Shown here: positions 52,555 to 63,519 of the stretch, in pieces
How positions within the stretch are numbered: position 1 is the first letter of the stretch
Layout: the number at the start of each line of letters is the position of its first letter
DNA from: Nephrocerus scutellatus
Lineage: Eukaryota; Arthropoda; Insecta; Diptera; Pipunculidae
DNA: 64,000 nt
Direction: 5' to 3'
Assembly (NCBI GenBank): GCA_947095585.1
Contig: OX352763.1
Span: 63,831,016 to 63,895,015, forward strand
Translations under genes and position numbers: made by a program
Notes under the pieces: model-generated
Seen by the model: the letters and a program-made list of their open reading frames with translations, nothing else
Told to the model about the DNA's origin: nothing
The model's database searches: none

Positions 52555-52854
52555 GATGGCAAAGGGGGCCTGGAACACCACATCATAGACGAGGAAAACG
52601 GCAAGGCCAACAGCAGCAGAACAGCAGAAGGACCCTTCTCCGAGGTCTGGGCCATGGGCAACGTAGAGCCCCATGCGCCATACGTCGGACGAGAATACTC
52701 CCAAAACTGGCCTCGAGAGGTCACCAAGGGTATTTCCAGGGCCAATAACATACGGCAGCGAAACCAGCAGATGAGGTTAATAATCGAGACCGGCGGGAGA
52801 AAATATAAGGTGAAAACCAGGCGGTCGGGAGAGGCCAACGTAACCATGTCTTAA
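52342..52854 (+). pseudogene. C-terminal ORF after the Ulp1-like domain
   Basis: 170 codons in the frame of the 51724 ORF, overlapping the Cys region. It starts inside the protease homology, so the Met is doubtful. It contains 20-residue repeats (VREDRQHSPG..NL.EGEME), then an acidic and polar stretch and a basic end (IRQRNQQMRLIIETGGRKYK, KTRRSGEANVTMS). No family recognised. It may be the natural C-terminus of the Ulp1-like protein before the frameshift, or a separate protein. Confidence 0.5.
52384..52540 (+). repeat. 60-bp tandem repeat in the Ulp1-like gene
   Basis: About 2.6 units starting GTCCGGGAAGACCG and containing ACATTCCCCGGGAC. Unit length is a multiple of three, so reading frames are kept through it. 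Confidence 0.85.
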
Positions 52855-52855
52855 C

Positions 52856-52875
52856 GGAAGTAAAGGGGGTGGGGG
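52856..52875 (+). other. Polypurine tract
   Basis: GGAAGTAAAGGGGGTGGGGG ends just before the 3' LTR start TGTAAGGACG at 52876. Confidence 0.85.
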
Positions 52876-54334
52876 TGTAAGGACGATTTTTGACGCACAC
52901 AAAATCCCCCATACAACGTAACCAGCGGTCCAGGGTTCGCTAAAACTCTTTCTGTTTTGTAAATACTACTGAATTAAATATTGAAATATTGTTAAAACAC
53001 GAAACATAAATTAAATGAATTTTAATATAAAATGTATTTGGAATACTTTTTACACATAAAATATTTTACTCACTTTACAATAAGCACCCTGTAGGCTAAG
53101 AACAATTGTAACGGGCTTTGCTTCAATAGCACTGCACCGACAATTATATAGCAACACTCATGGCAATACATAGTGTGAATTACATATTTACACAAGTGTG
53201 TTGCCACCGAGTTACAAAGCGAAATCATACATAATTATATGTAATGACTTACAAGAGCTATGTAATACAACAACAACACGGTCATTGGGTTCAGCATGCG
53301 GACAACGGTAAACATACATCACACACACGGTATACGCATAGCGCACGCACAAACAGGGACAATGTACAAACACGGAAGATTACTATACGCATGCTGGACC
53401 AAATGAACCGTTAGTTCAAGTATAAAAGGAGGCTGCTGATCGATCAACAGCGAGTCGTTCGTGAACCGTCGCAGGGTGCACCACTGGTACGTCTCGTTAT
53501 TCTTAGTTTATTTCTATTTCTTAGGTATATATAGCTCACAGCTTCCCCCCACCCGCGGTAAGAGGTTGTGAGACTATTATCATAGTATATATATAGCATA
53601 TAGCTTCCCCCACCCGTGGTAAGGGGTTATATGCTATTATCATTTCGCTCATAGGGGGCAGAGATTTTATCTCTCCATTTCTGGTTTGGTCAGCTACGTT
53701 TACTAGGTGGTATACGGATTGCAATTCCACATTTAGCTATTCCGCTCATAGGGGGCAGAAATTTTATCTCTCCAGTTCTGATTTGGATAGATATTTTACT
53801 TACAAGAACATTAGTCTAGACATAGCTCACAGCTTCCCCCCACCCGCGGTAAGGGGTTGTGAGACTATTATCATAGTATATATATAGCATATAGCTTCCA
53901 CCCGTGGTAAGGGGTTATATGCTATTATCGTTATTTATTTGCAAACTATTGTCAGAGATTTTATCTCTCCATGTCTAACTTGGTTAGCTATACTTAGTGA
54001 TACAACCCACACACCAACGAATGCACCTTACGATGTCGGGACGTCGACTCCACAAGTAAAACAGTAAACTAAAACATTGTAAAACCACAAGTAAAACAGT
54101 AAACTAAAACATTGTAAAACCACAAGTAAAACAGTAAACTAAAACATTGTATAACTACAAGTAAAACAGTAAACTAAAACATTGTAAAACCGCAAGTAAA
54201 ATAGTGAGCTAAAACATTGTAAAACCATAAGTTAAATAAAATTCCAAAAGAAAACCAAGACAAAGTTTTAATTTTTTTCTGTAACGAACCCCTGGAAATC
54301 GCTGAGCATACCCCAGCTATAAAACTTCGTTACA
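52876..54334 (+). repeat. 3' LTR of the Ulp1-bearing gypsy
   Basis: 1459 bp with the same ends as the 5' LTR. It has fewer hairpin modules (about 53533-53972) and five 35-bp units. A few substitutions are visible outside the repeats, including a 5-bp deletion near 52922. Confidence 0.92.
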
Positions 54335-54572
54335 GTTTTACATGCCCTGGTGTATTGAGTGGTTGGGAATTATTTTCCCGCCACTACCATACTGCACTTT
54401 GTAATTGATTTTCTGATTTGTTTTTATTTTTAGAGGTTGGGTGTGTACATGTAATTGCGTTTGTGGTATATTTTGTATTAGCGATAGGGTGTGTACATGT
54501 AATTGCGTTTGTGGTATATTTTGTATTAGAGATAGGGTGTGTAACGAAGGTGAGTAATCAAACTTCGTTGCA
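54335..54572 (-). repeat. Array LTR 3, right part
   Basis: Continuation of the LTR begun at 44126, after the duplicated GTTT. It ends CTTCGTTGCA at 54572 and is followed by the polypurine tract complement of copy C. Confidence 0.9.
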
Positions 54573-55005
54573 TTCTCCTCCTACTTCGGTGTGCGGAAAG
54601 AGATATATTATATAATTCGGTGGTGTATATCTTATACTTCTAAATTGTATGTAATTATTGTTATATATAGCGCTCGGTCGGGTGGTCACTATCTTTTTTT
54701 TTTCTTTTTTTGGGATTACCTTTATTTTTGTGCCAATTGCCGGCCCGAGTAACAAGGTTTGTTTTCTTGTTTTCGGGTTTTTTTTTCTTTTTTATATTAA
54801 ACGCATTTGTTTTCGGAACAATATATTTTGTAATTATAAAAAAAAATTCATAATAATAATAACAAAAAAAAATTTCTGACAGTGTCAAAATATATACTTT
54901 ATGAAATATATAAAAACAAAAAAAATTCAATTTAATAAGTAATGACTAAAAATAGTGATAGTAACAAAAGTAAATAAAAATTCATAATAATAATAAAAAA
55001 TTCGG

Positions 55006-56510
55006 TTATTCCGGGAGCTGGATGCTGATGGTGTTGTTCCCCGTTGTTTTGAGGCAAATCTTGTTGTCTGCTCCTTTTGAACCATAGATGTGCCCATATG
55101 GGCCGGTGAATCGGAACCTTTTCTTCCGGAGTGGGACCGTGATGCCTTTGAATGCCTCTGGGTCATACGGTTTGCTTTGGCTGATGGTGGTGAACTCGGC
55201 TAGTGGTAGGAATTTTGTTTCTTGGGTGTCTGGGACTAGAGGTTGTTCTTCGGTGTAGGTTTCTTCTGGTTGTTTGTTGCTGGTGCCTGGTTGTTCTTGT
55301 CGGACTATTGGGGAGTTATTGATTAATTTATTTGGTAGTATGGGTTGGGGTGTGGCTAGGACGGTGGGTTGGTTTTTTGGGGTTGCTGGGTATTTTTCTG
55401 GGGCTTGGGAGGGATCTGGTTGGGTTGGTGTTGGCTTTGGTACCGGGAGGAAAGGGACAGGAGCAGCTGCGGTTCCGGCCAGTCTTGGCACTAGCCTAGT
55501 CAAGTTTACCAACTCGTTGCTGGTGAGTGGCCGCTTGGGAGGCGGTGGCTGCTTCTTCCAGGCGCGATTTCGGTTGTGGTGCTGGACGGTCTTCTTCGGC
55601 GGTGGTGCTAGCACGGGACGTGGCTGGGTACGTCGGTGGGTCCCAGGTGCTAAGCCGGCATCGGTGAATTCGGTGAGGCGTTGTTGTCGGTCTGCCATCT
55701 CGATTGGTACTGGACTGGATGTAATCGTGGGACAATTGAGTATACCTGACGTTTGATCGATTTCGTTCGGTGGCTGGTCAGGTATTTGTTTACAGTCTTT
55801 TATATGGGTTGTAATAGTTTTTTTCTGGTCTCCTTCTAGGATGAATATTACTGGTGACACCCTTTTCCGTATACGGTAGGGGCCTATATATGTTGGTGCT
55901 AGCTTAGCAGCGAATTGTTGTGCGGCTGAAGAGAGTGGACGGTAGCGGTAATAAACCATCTCTCCTATGGATGGGCTCCATGGTCGACGGCGTAGATCGA
56001 TGCAAGTTGGACATTGTCGGACAAATCGTGCCGTGTCACGAAATAAGCCGGGCCAATAGTAATTCTTTGCTATCCTGGCTATGGTTTTTGCAATCCCCAT
56101 ATGCCCTGCGGTCACGTTCGTGTGGTTTTCGAGCCGTATGATTCTGTATGAGCCGTTATGATATTTTCGCCCTGAATAATATTAAAACTGAATTTCGATA
56201 GGAAGTCCGTTCCGATCAGAAATTCGCCATTAGTTTCAGGAGGTATATAAATTCTTGTAAAAAGGTTCGATCTTTCCAACTTAATTCCAATGTGTATGCT
56301 TCACGAGCGGTGACGGTTCGGTTATCGGCCAAAGCGAAGGTGATTTCAATAGGTCGGGCTGGTATGTGATTTTTCATACAGAGTTTTTGTATAGTTTTGC
56401 CTATACAGGATTTCCCTGCTCCGGTATCGATGATTGCGTTGTATTTCTGGTGAAATAGCTTTATGGGTAGGGTGTGTGAGGCCAGGTTTTCAGTGGTGGT
56501 ACTCGGGGCG
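55006..56510 (-). pseudogene. Copy C pol remnant
   Basis: 369 open codons (56115-55006). Integrase zinc finger with both Cys (CPTC), then the deletion junction into LRRRPWSPSIGEMVYYRYRP. After that come AAKLAPTYIGPYRIRKRVSP, TEFTDAGLAPGTHRRTQP, the KKPPPP block and the complete tail ending GHIYG...SIQLPE. Upstream, the protease with IIDTGAGKS (about 56430) is in another frame. RT, RNase H and the integrase core are missing. Confidence 0.85.
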
Positions 56511-56511
56511 T

Positions 56512-58181
56512 CTAATGCCTCATGGAGTTGGACGGTTCGTTGGAGTTTTCCCGGAGTACAAGTACAACAGCGACTTTGTGTGCCGTTTGTACCGCAGTGT
56601 GAACAAAAGCGTCGGTGCGTTTGTTGACAGTGGTATCGGGTATGTCCTGGCTGGCCGCAAGTCCAGCAGCAGGTTTGGCGGTCATAAGCATTGGGTTCGG
56701 GTACATTGGATTGCTGGGTAAGTGATGCAGGTATGTTGCATCGTTGATTTTTTGTAAAAGCTGCGGATATGTTGTATTAGTGGTATTCGGTGGGTGTTGT
56801 GGATGTTTTACATCGTTGGCATTCGGGTAATGCTGTGTATACGGTTTATTGTTGTTATTCGGGAAGTGCTGTGGATGTGTTACATCGTTGGCATTCGGGT
56901 AATGCTGTATATACGGTATATGGTTGGTATTCGTTGTGGGCTGTGGATGTGTTACATCGTTGGCATTCGGGTAATGCTGTGTATACGGTTTATTCTTGTT
57001 ATTCGGGAAGTGCTGTGGATGTGTTACATCGTTGGCATTTGGGTAATGCTGTGTATACGGTATATGGTTGGTATTCGTTGTGGGCTGTGGATGTGTTACA
57101 TCATTGGCATTCGGTGAATGCTTGACTGGTCGAGCGGATCGCATTGGGGGTCGGTATGAATTTGTCTGCGGCTGGATCGCTGGGGTGGTGTGATGAAATG
57201 GCGGAGCGGTTAGACGGACTGGTGCGATGGATGGTCGGAATGGTGCTGGTCGTATTGGAGTTTGAACTGGGCGAGGGACTGGTTCCGTCACGAGACACTC
57301 GAAATCTTCGATGAGCGAAGTGAGTTCGGAGAGTGTGGTGAATTCCCTTCGCTTAATATAGTGTCGGTAATCTGGTCGGAGATTCTCGTAGATTCGGTTC
57401 AGCTTTTCCTCAAGAGTGAGTGGGACGTGCCATCGCATTAGGGCTTGGATAGAGGTGATGTACTCTTTGCCTTTTTCGCGGCTATTCTGAGTTCTGTTTC
57501 TAATGCGATCTGCCAGTTGTGTTGCAAATCGTGGGGGAAGGAAGAAGCTTCGTAATTCTTCGCTGAAATTGTTCCAGGTATTCAAAAACTCCTTGTTGTT
57601 TCGATACCAGACTAGCGCGTTCCCTTCCAGAAGTTCAGGTAGGGTGCGGACTATACGGTCGAGTGGCAACTGGTAGCACTCCGCTAGCTCTTCCACTCTT
57701 TCTAAAAATTCGAGTGGTTTGTTATTGCCACCCTCGAATCGCACGTTCCACTTTCTAACCTTGTCCATCACATCTGCGTCGGATGGGTGATAGGTTAATA
57801 CTCGTGGAAGGTTTGGTCTACTTGCGAGTAGGTTATGGTAGGAACGGTCGGCGGTTGCGTGGTTCTGGTTTTGTATTCCACGTTCGGCAGGTTACTGGTA
57901 GTTACGGGTACTTGTGAGTACGAAATCGTGGGGACATTAGATGACTGTGTTGCGGTAGCCTTTGGTTCCAGTTTCGGTAGGATGTCAGCGCTGGTCGGTA
58001 ATCCCATATTTTGTAAGTTATCGCATGATTTGCAATTTTTGAGATCGGCTGATAGACGTTTTCTTAGTTCATCAACACTACCGGTGTGATTGATCCCACG
58101 ACGATCCAATTCGTTGATTAACTCCTCTTTTCGGAGTGAGTATACCCCCGAAACACTTAGTGTGCTTTCTTCGGTTGACAT
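56512..58181 (-). pseudogene. Copy C gag, one frameshift
   Basis: The ATG at 58181 gives STEESTLSVSGVYSLRKEEL (SAP-like N-terminus) to 57795. A small indel near 57812 shifts to 57771-56512 (419 codons) with the capsid core, 24-residue repeats and knuckle CWTCGQ-like residues up to the protease overlap. Except for the indel, gag is complete. Confidence 0.85.
56790..57125 (-). repeat. 72-bp repeats in gag linker, copy C
   Basis: Four to five 24-codon units with the same alternating variants as the other copies. Confidence 0.85.
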
Positions 58182-58275
58182 GGTGCAGGTTTCGGTACTT
58201 CGTAGTATTTAAGTGTAGGTAAATTAATACTCCTCGATTGGTGTCCAAAATGTCGCCCTGCTCGGGCGCCAATTT

Positions 58276-59111
58276 TTTAACGTTGTTGCTCGGGTGACGC
58301 TCGCCGGTCACCCAGGGTTCTTTCTCCTCGATGTTACAAAATAAATAGATTTTTTTAGATTTCTTTTGATTTTCGTTTTATTATTTCGGTTTAAATTATT
58401 ATGATTACAGGCTAATATAGTGTGTACGACTAATGTAATGATTATAAGTTAACATACGGACTAATGATGTGTACAAACTACGGTTCTGGCTATAAGCCAA
58501 TATAATACTAATATAATATAATATATGATAACAATATGCTAATATACAGACTAATACAATGCAAATAGGGTAATGTAATTGCGGGACGGTGTAGCTCCGT
58601 GACCGGTGTGTGTGCAACACAACACCGTCGGTGGGTCAGCAGAACAGAGTGTACTCAAGTACAGCGTTGCTGTGAAGGGAAAAGCATACGTGATGCTATC
58701 CTTCAAATAATGGGAGTGTAGTTCAACAGGCAGTGCGTGACCATCACAGCATTGTTACTGTTGAACTAAGTGCATTTACAGAAGAAAAGTAGACAAAAAA
58801 TACTTTTATTCTTCTGTAGGGTGTAGTTCAATAACCAGCGCGTGAGCAGACACAACGTTGGTACTGAGTACACAAAAAATGATTTTTAGAAGAAAAAGTA
58901 GAAATATTTTTATTCTCCTGGAGATGCACTTTTATACATGCGGGGTGTAGCTCAGTAAACAGCGCGTGAACAGACACAGTGTTGTTTTATGGAGTACCCT
59001 AGATGCATGTGTGCGGGAAAAAGCAATGATTTATTGCTTTAATAGTTCGGAATGAACGTTTGCCTTATGACGAATTCCTTACGTTTTGTAGAGGGGTCAT
59101 ATGAGGTGAGA
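58276..59111 (-). repeat. Array LTR 4 (truncated at right)
   Basis: It starts TTTAACGTTG (TGTAACG with one change). Four hairpin modules are present. At about 59111 it joins directly to the poly-T part of copy D's untranslated region, so the LTR end and polypurine tract are deleted. Confidence 0.85.
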
Positions 59112-59605
59112 TCTTTTTTTTTTTTCTTTTTTTGGGATTACCTTTATTTTTGTGCCAATCGCCGGCCCGAGTTACAAAGTTGAATATGGGTATATAAAAA
59201 AAATTTTCTCTTTCTTTTTCAGTTCTCTTTTCTCATGTTTTTAGGTTTTTTTTTTTTTGATTTTCGGTTTTCTTTTCAGGGTTTTTTTTTCATGTTTTCA
59301 GGGGTTTTTTTTTTTAATTTTTTTGGGTTTGTTTTTTTCCATGTATTCAGGTTTTTTTTGTTTTCTTGTTTTCGGGTTTTTTTTTCTTTTTTATATTAAA
59401 CGCATTTGTTTTCGGAACAATATATTTTGTAATAATAAAAAAAAATTCATAATAATAATAACAAAAAAAAATTTCTGACAGTGTCAAAATATATATTTTA
59501 TGAAATATATAAAAACAAAAATAAATTCAATTTAATAAGTAATGACTAAAAATAGTGATAGTAACAAAAGTAAATAAAAATTCATAATAATAATAAAAAA
59601 TTCGG

Positions 59606-60297
59606 TTATTCCGGGAGCTGGATGCTGATGGTGTTGTTCCCCGTTGTTTTGAGGCAAATCTTGTTGTCTGCTCCTTTTGAACCATAGATGTGCCCATATG
59701 GGCCGATGAATCGGAACCTTTTCTTCCGGAGTGGGACCGTGATGCCTTTGAATGCCTCTGGGTCATACGGTTTGCTTTGGCTGATGGTGGTGAACTCGGC
59801 TAGTGGTAGGAATTTTGTTTCTTGGGTGTCTGGGATCAGGGGTTGTTCTTCGGTGTAGGTTTCTTCTGGTTGTTTGTTGTTGGTGCCTGGTTGTTCTTGT
59901 CGGACTATTGGGGAATTATTGATTAATTTATTTGGTAGTATGGGTTGGGGTGTGGCTAGGACGGTGGGTTGGTTTTTTGGGGTTGCTGGGTATTTTTCTG
60001 GGGCTTGGGAGGGATCTGGTTGGGTTGGTGTTGGCTTTGGTACCGGGAGGAAAGGGACAGGAGCAGCTGCCGTTCCGGCCAGTCTTGGCACTAGCCTAGT
60101 CAAGTTTACCAACTCGTTGCTGGTAAGTGGCCGCTTGGGAGGCGGTGGCTGCTTCTTTCAGGCGCGATTTCGGTTGTGGTGCTGGACGGTCTTCTTCGGC
60201 GGTGGTGCTAGCACGGGACGTGGCTGGGTACATCGGTGGGTCCCAGGTGCTAAGCCGGCGTCGGTGAATTCGGTGAGGCGTTGTTGTCGGTCTGGCT
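59606..60297 (-). pseudogene. Copy D pol C-terminal tail
   Basis: From the junction, TEFTDAGLAPGTHRC leads to the KKPPPP block in one frame. The 168-codon frame 60112-59606 carries LVPRLAGTAAAPVPFLPVPK, the Pro/Gln-rich linker and the GHIYG end. Nearly identical to copy A. Confidence 0.82.
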
Positions 60298-62149
60298 GGT
60301 ATGTGATTTTTCATACAGAGTTTTTGTATAGTTTTGCCTATACAGGATTTCCCTGCTCCTGTATCGATGATTGCGTTGTATTTCTGGTGAAATAGCTTTA
60401 TGCGTAGGGTGTGTGAGGCCAGGTTTTAGTGGTGGTACTCGCCCCGCCCCGTCTAATGCCTCATGGAGGTGGACGGTTCGTTGGAGTTTTCCCGGAGTAC
60501 AAGTACAACAGCGACTTTGTGTGCCGTTTGTACCGCAGTGTGAGCAAAAGCGTCGGTGCGTTTGTTGACAGTGGTATCGGGTATGTCCTGGCTGGCCGCA
60601 AGTCCAGCAGCAGGTTTGGCGGTCATAAGCATTCGGTGCGGTTGGACGGGCAGTCTGGTGGTTCGGGAACATCGGATTGCTGGGTAAGTGCTGCAGGCAT
60701 GTTGCATCGTTGGTTTTTTGTAAAAGTTGCGGATATGTTGTATTAGTGGTATTCGGTGGGGTGTTGTGGATGTGTTACATCGTTGGCATTCGGGTAATGC
60801 TGTGTATACGGTTTATTGTTGTTATTCGGGAAGTGCTGTGGATGTGTTACATCGTTGGCATTCGGGTAATGCTGTGTATACGGTATATGGTTGGTATTCG
60901 TTGTGGGCTGTGGATGTGTTACATCGTTGGCATTCGGGTAATGCTGTGTATACGGTTTATTGTTGTTATTCGAGAAGTTCTGTGGATGTGTTACATCGTT
61001 GGCATTCGGGTAATGCTGTGTATACGGTATATGGTTGGTATTCGTTGCGGGCTGTGGATGTGTGACATCGTTGGCATTCGGTGAATGCTTGACTGGTCGA
61101 GCGGATCGCATTGGGGGTCGGTATGAATTTGTCTGCGGCTGGATCGCTGGGGTGGTGTGATGAAATGGCGGTGCGGTTGGACGGACTGGTGCGGTGGTTG
61201 GTCGGAATGGTGCTGGTCGTATTGGAGTTTGAACTGGGCGAGGGACTGGTTTCGTCACGAGACACTCGAAATCTTCGATGAGCGAAGTGAGTTCGGAGAG
61301 TGTGGTGAATTCCCTTCGCTTAACATAGTGTCGGTAATCTGGTCGGAGATTCTCGTAGATTTGGTTCAGATTTTCCTCAGGAGTGAGTGGGACGTGCCAT
61401 CGCATTAGGGCTTGTATAGAGGTGACGTACTCTTTGCCTTTTTCTCGGCTATTCTGAGTTCTGTTTCTAATGCGATCTGCCAGTTGTGTTGCAAATCGTG
61501 GGGGAAGGAAGAAGCTTCGTAATTCTTCGCTAAAATTGTTCCAGGTATTCAAAAACTCCTTGTTGTTTCGATACCTGACTAGCGCGTTCCCTTTCAGAAG
61601 TTCAGGTAGGGTGCGGACTATACGGTCGAGTGGCAACTGGTAGCACTCCGCTAGCTCTTCCACCCTTTCTAAAAATTCGAGTGGATTGTTATTGCCACCC
61701 TCGAATCGCACGTTCCACTTTCTAACCTTGTCCACCACCTCTGCGTCGGATGGGTGATAGGTTAATACTCGTGGAAGGTTTTGATCTACTTGCGAGTAGG
61801 TTATGGTAGGAACGGTCGGCGGTTGCGTGGTTCTGGTTTTGTATTCCACGTTCGGCAGGTTACTGGTAGTTACGGGTACTTGTGAGTACGAAATCGTGGG
61901 GACATTGGATGACTGTGTTGCGGTAGCCTTTAGTTCCAGTTTCGGTAGGATGTCAGCGCTGGTCGGTAATCCCATATTTTGTAAGTTATCGCATGATTTG
62001 CAATTTTTGAGTTCGGCTGATAGACGTTTTCTTAGTTCATCTACACTACCGGTGTGATTGATCCCACGACGATCCAATTCGTTGATTAACTCCTCTTTTC
62101 GGAGTGAGTATACCCCCGAAACACTTAGTGTGCTTTCTTCGGTTGACAT
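60298..62149 (-). pseudogene. Copy D gag and protease start
   Basis: 468 open codons from ATG 62149 to 60743: SAP-like N-terminus, Pro/Thr linker, capsid core (VRKWNVRFEGGNNNPLEFLE, FFLPPRFATQLADRIRNR, YRHYVKRREFTTLSELTSL) and 24-residue repeats. One extra G near 60760 ends the frame early. The next frame (60672-60250) continues with CWTCGQPGHTRYHC, FCSHCG and the protease N-terminus, then the deletion. Confidence 0.85.
60766..61090 (-). repeat. 72-bp repeats in gag linker, copy D
   Basis: Four to five 24-codon units, variants alternating as in copies A-C. Confidence 0.85.
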
Positions 62150-62408
62150 GGTGCAGGTTTCGGAACTTCGTAGTATTTAAGTGTAGGTAAATAAATACTC
62201 CTCGATTGGTGTCCAAAATGTCGCTATTTTGGGTTTTGTCCTTGCTATTTCGTGTTCCTCAATTGTAGATGAGAACACAACTTTAGTGCTATTGTTCTCT
62301 GGTTGTTGGTTTTTGTCAAGACTATTTTGTGTTCCCCAATTGTAGATGAAAGCACAACTTTATTATTATTTATTCTCCGTATCGGTCGGTAAAACGACTA
62401 TGATAGTC

Positions 62409-62426
62409 GTCCCTGCTCGGGCGCCA
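62409..62426 (-). other. Primer-binding site, copy D
   Basis: The plus strand reads GTCCCTGCTCGGGCGCCA, the undamaged tRNA-Lys type site of the array family, four bases from the LTR. Confidence 0.85.
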
Positions 62427-62430
62427 ATTT

Positions 62431-63519
62431 TGTAACGTTGCTGCTCGGGTGACGCTCGCCGGTCACCCAGGGTTCTTTCTCCTCAATGTTACAAAATAAA
62501 TAGATTTTTTTAGATTTCTTTTGATTTTCGTTTTATTATTTCGGTTTAAATTACTATGATTACAGGCTAATATAGTGTGTACGACTAATGTAATGATTAT
62601 AAGTTAACATACGGACTAATGATGTGTACAAACTACGGTTCTGGCTATAAGCCAATATAATAGTAATATAATATAATATATGATAACAATATGCTAATAT
62701 ACAGACTTATACAATGCTAATAAGGTAATGTAAGGTGCGGGACGGTGTAGCTCCTTGACCGGTGTGTGTGCAACACAACACCGTCGGTGGGTCAGCAGAA
62801 CAGAGTGTACTCAAGTACAGCGTTGCTGTGAGTGGAAAAGCATACGTGATGCTATCCTTCAAATAATGGGAGTGTAGTTCAATAGGCAGTGCGTGACCGT
62901 CACATCATTGTTACTGTTGAACTAAGTGCATTTACAGAAGAAAAGTAGACAAAAAATACTTTTATTCTTCTGTAGGGTGTAGTTCAATAACCAGCGCGTG
63001 AGCAGACACAACGTTGGTACTGAGTACACAAAAAATGATTTTTAGAAGAAAAAGTAGAAAATACTTTTATTCTCCTGGAGATGCACTTTTATACATGCGG
63101 GGTGTAGCTCAATAAACAGCGCGTGAACAGACACAGTGTTGTTTTATGGAGTACCCTAGATGCATGTCTGCGGGAAAAAGCAATAATTTATTGCTTTAAT
63201 AGTTCGGAATGAACGTTTTGTTTATGACGAATTCCTTACGTTTTGTAGAGGTGTCATATGAGGCGCAGAGGAGATATTACCACGTAATGTAGAAGTCTCT
63301 TCCTCTGTTTGTGCTTATTTGAAATGCATGTTTTACATGCCCTGGTGTATTGAGTGGTTGGGAATTATTTTCCCGCCACTACCATACTGCACTTTGTAAT
63401 TGATTTTCTGTTTTGTTTTTATTTTTAGAGATTTGGTGTGTACATGTAATTGCGTTTGTGGTATATTTTGTATTAGAGATAGGTTGTGTAACGAAGGTGA
63501 GTAATCAAACTTCGTTGCA
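62431..63519 (-). repeat. Array LTR 5, complete
   Basis: 1089 bp from TGTAACGTTG to CTTCGTTGCA. It is the best full-length reference for this LTR in the window. It contains the four two-hairpin modules (about 62740-63200). Confidence 0.9.

Larger units (their letters stand above)
45037..54334 (+). mobile_element. Full-length gypsy element with Ulp1-like gene
   Basis: 9298 bp inserted in array LTR 3, with target duplication GTTT at 45033-45036 and 54335-54338. 5' LTR 45037-46787, primer site 46789-46806, gag 47029-48125, pol 47942-51506, internal promoter about 51625-51662, protease-like gene 51724-52854, polypurine tract 52856-52875, 3' LTR 52876-54334. Codons are GC-richer than the surrounding AT-rich array. 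Gag and pol have a few breaks only. It is related to the element at 20574-28178 but not the same family. Confidence 0.93.
54573..58275 (-). mobile_element. Array copy C (long type)
   Basis: Polypurine tract complement, 3' untranslated region, pol tail, integrase zinc finger, protease, gag, shortened leader, and primer site (GCCCTGCTCGGGCGCCA, ending about 58272). It has the same zinc-finger-to-C-terminal deletion as copy B. A further deletion near 56131 removes the segment between protease and integrase. Confidence 0.85.
59112..62430 (-). mobile_element. Array copy D (short type)
   Basis: Same protease-to-tail junction as copy A (near 60297). Gag has its native start and the leader and primer site are complete (GTCCCTGCTCGGGCGCCA at 62409-62426). 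It is the least rearranged gag region of the array. Confidence 0.87.
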
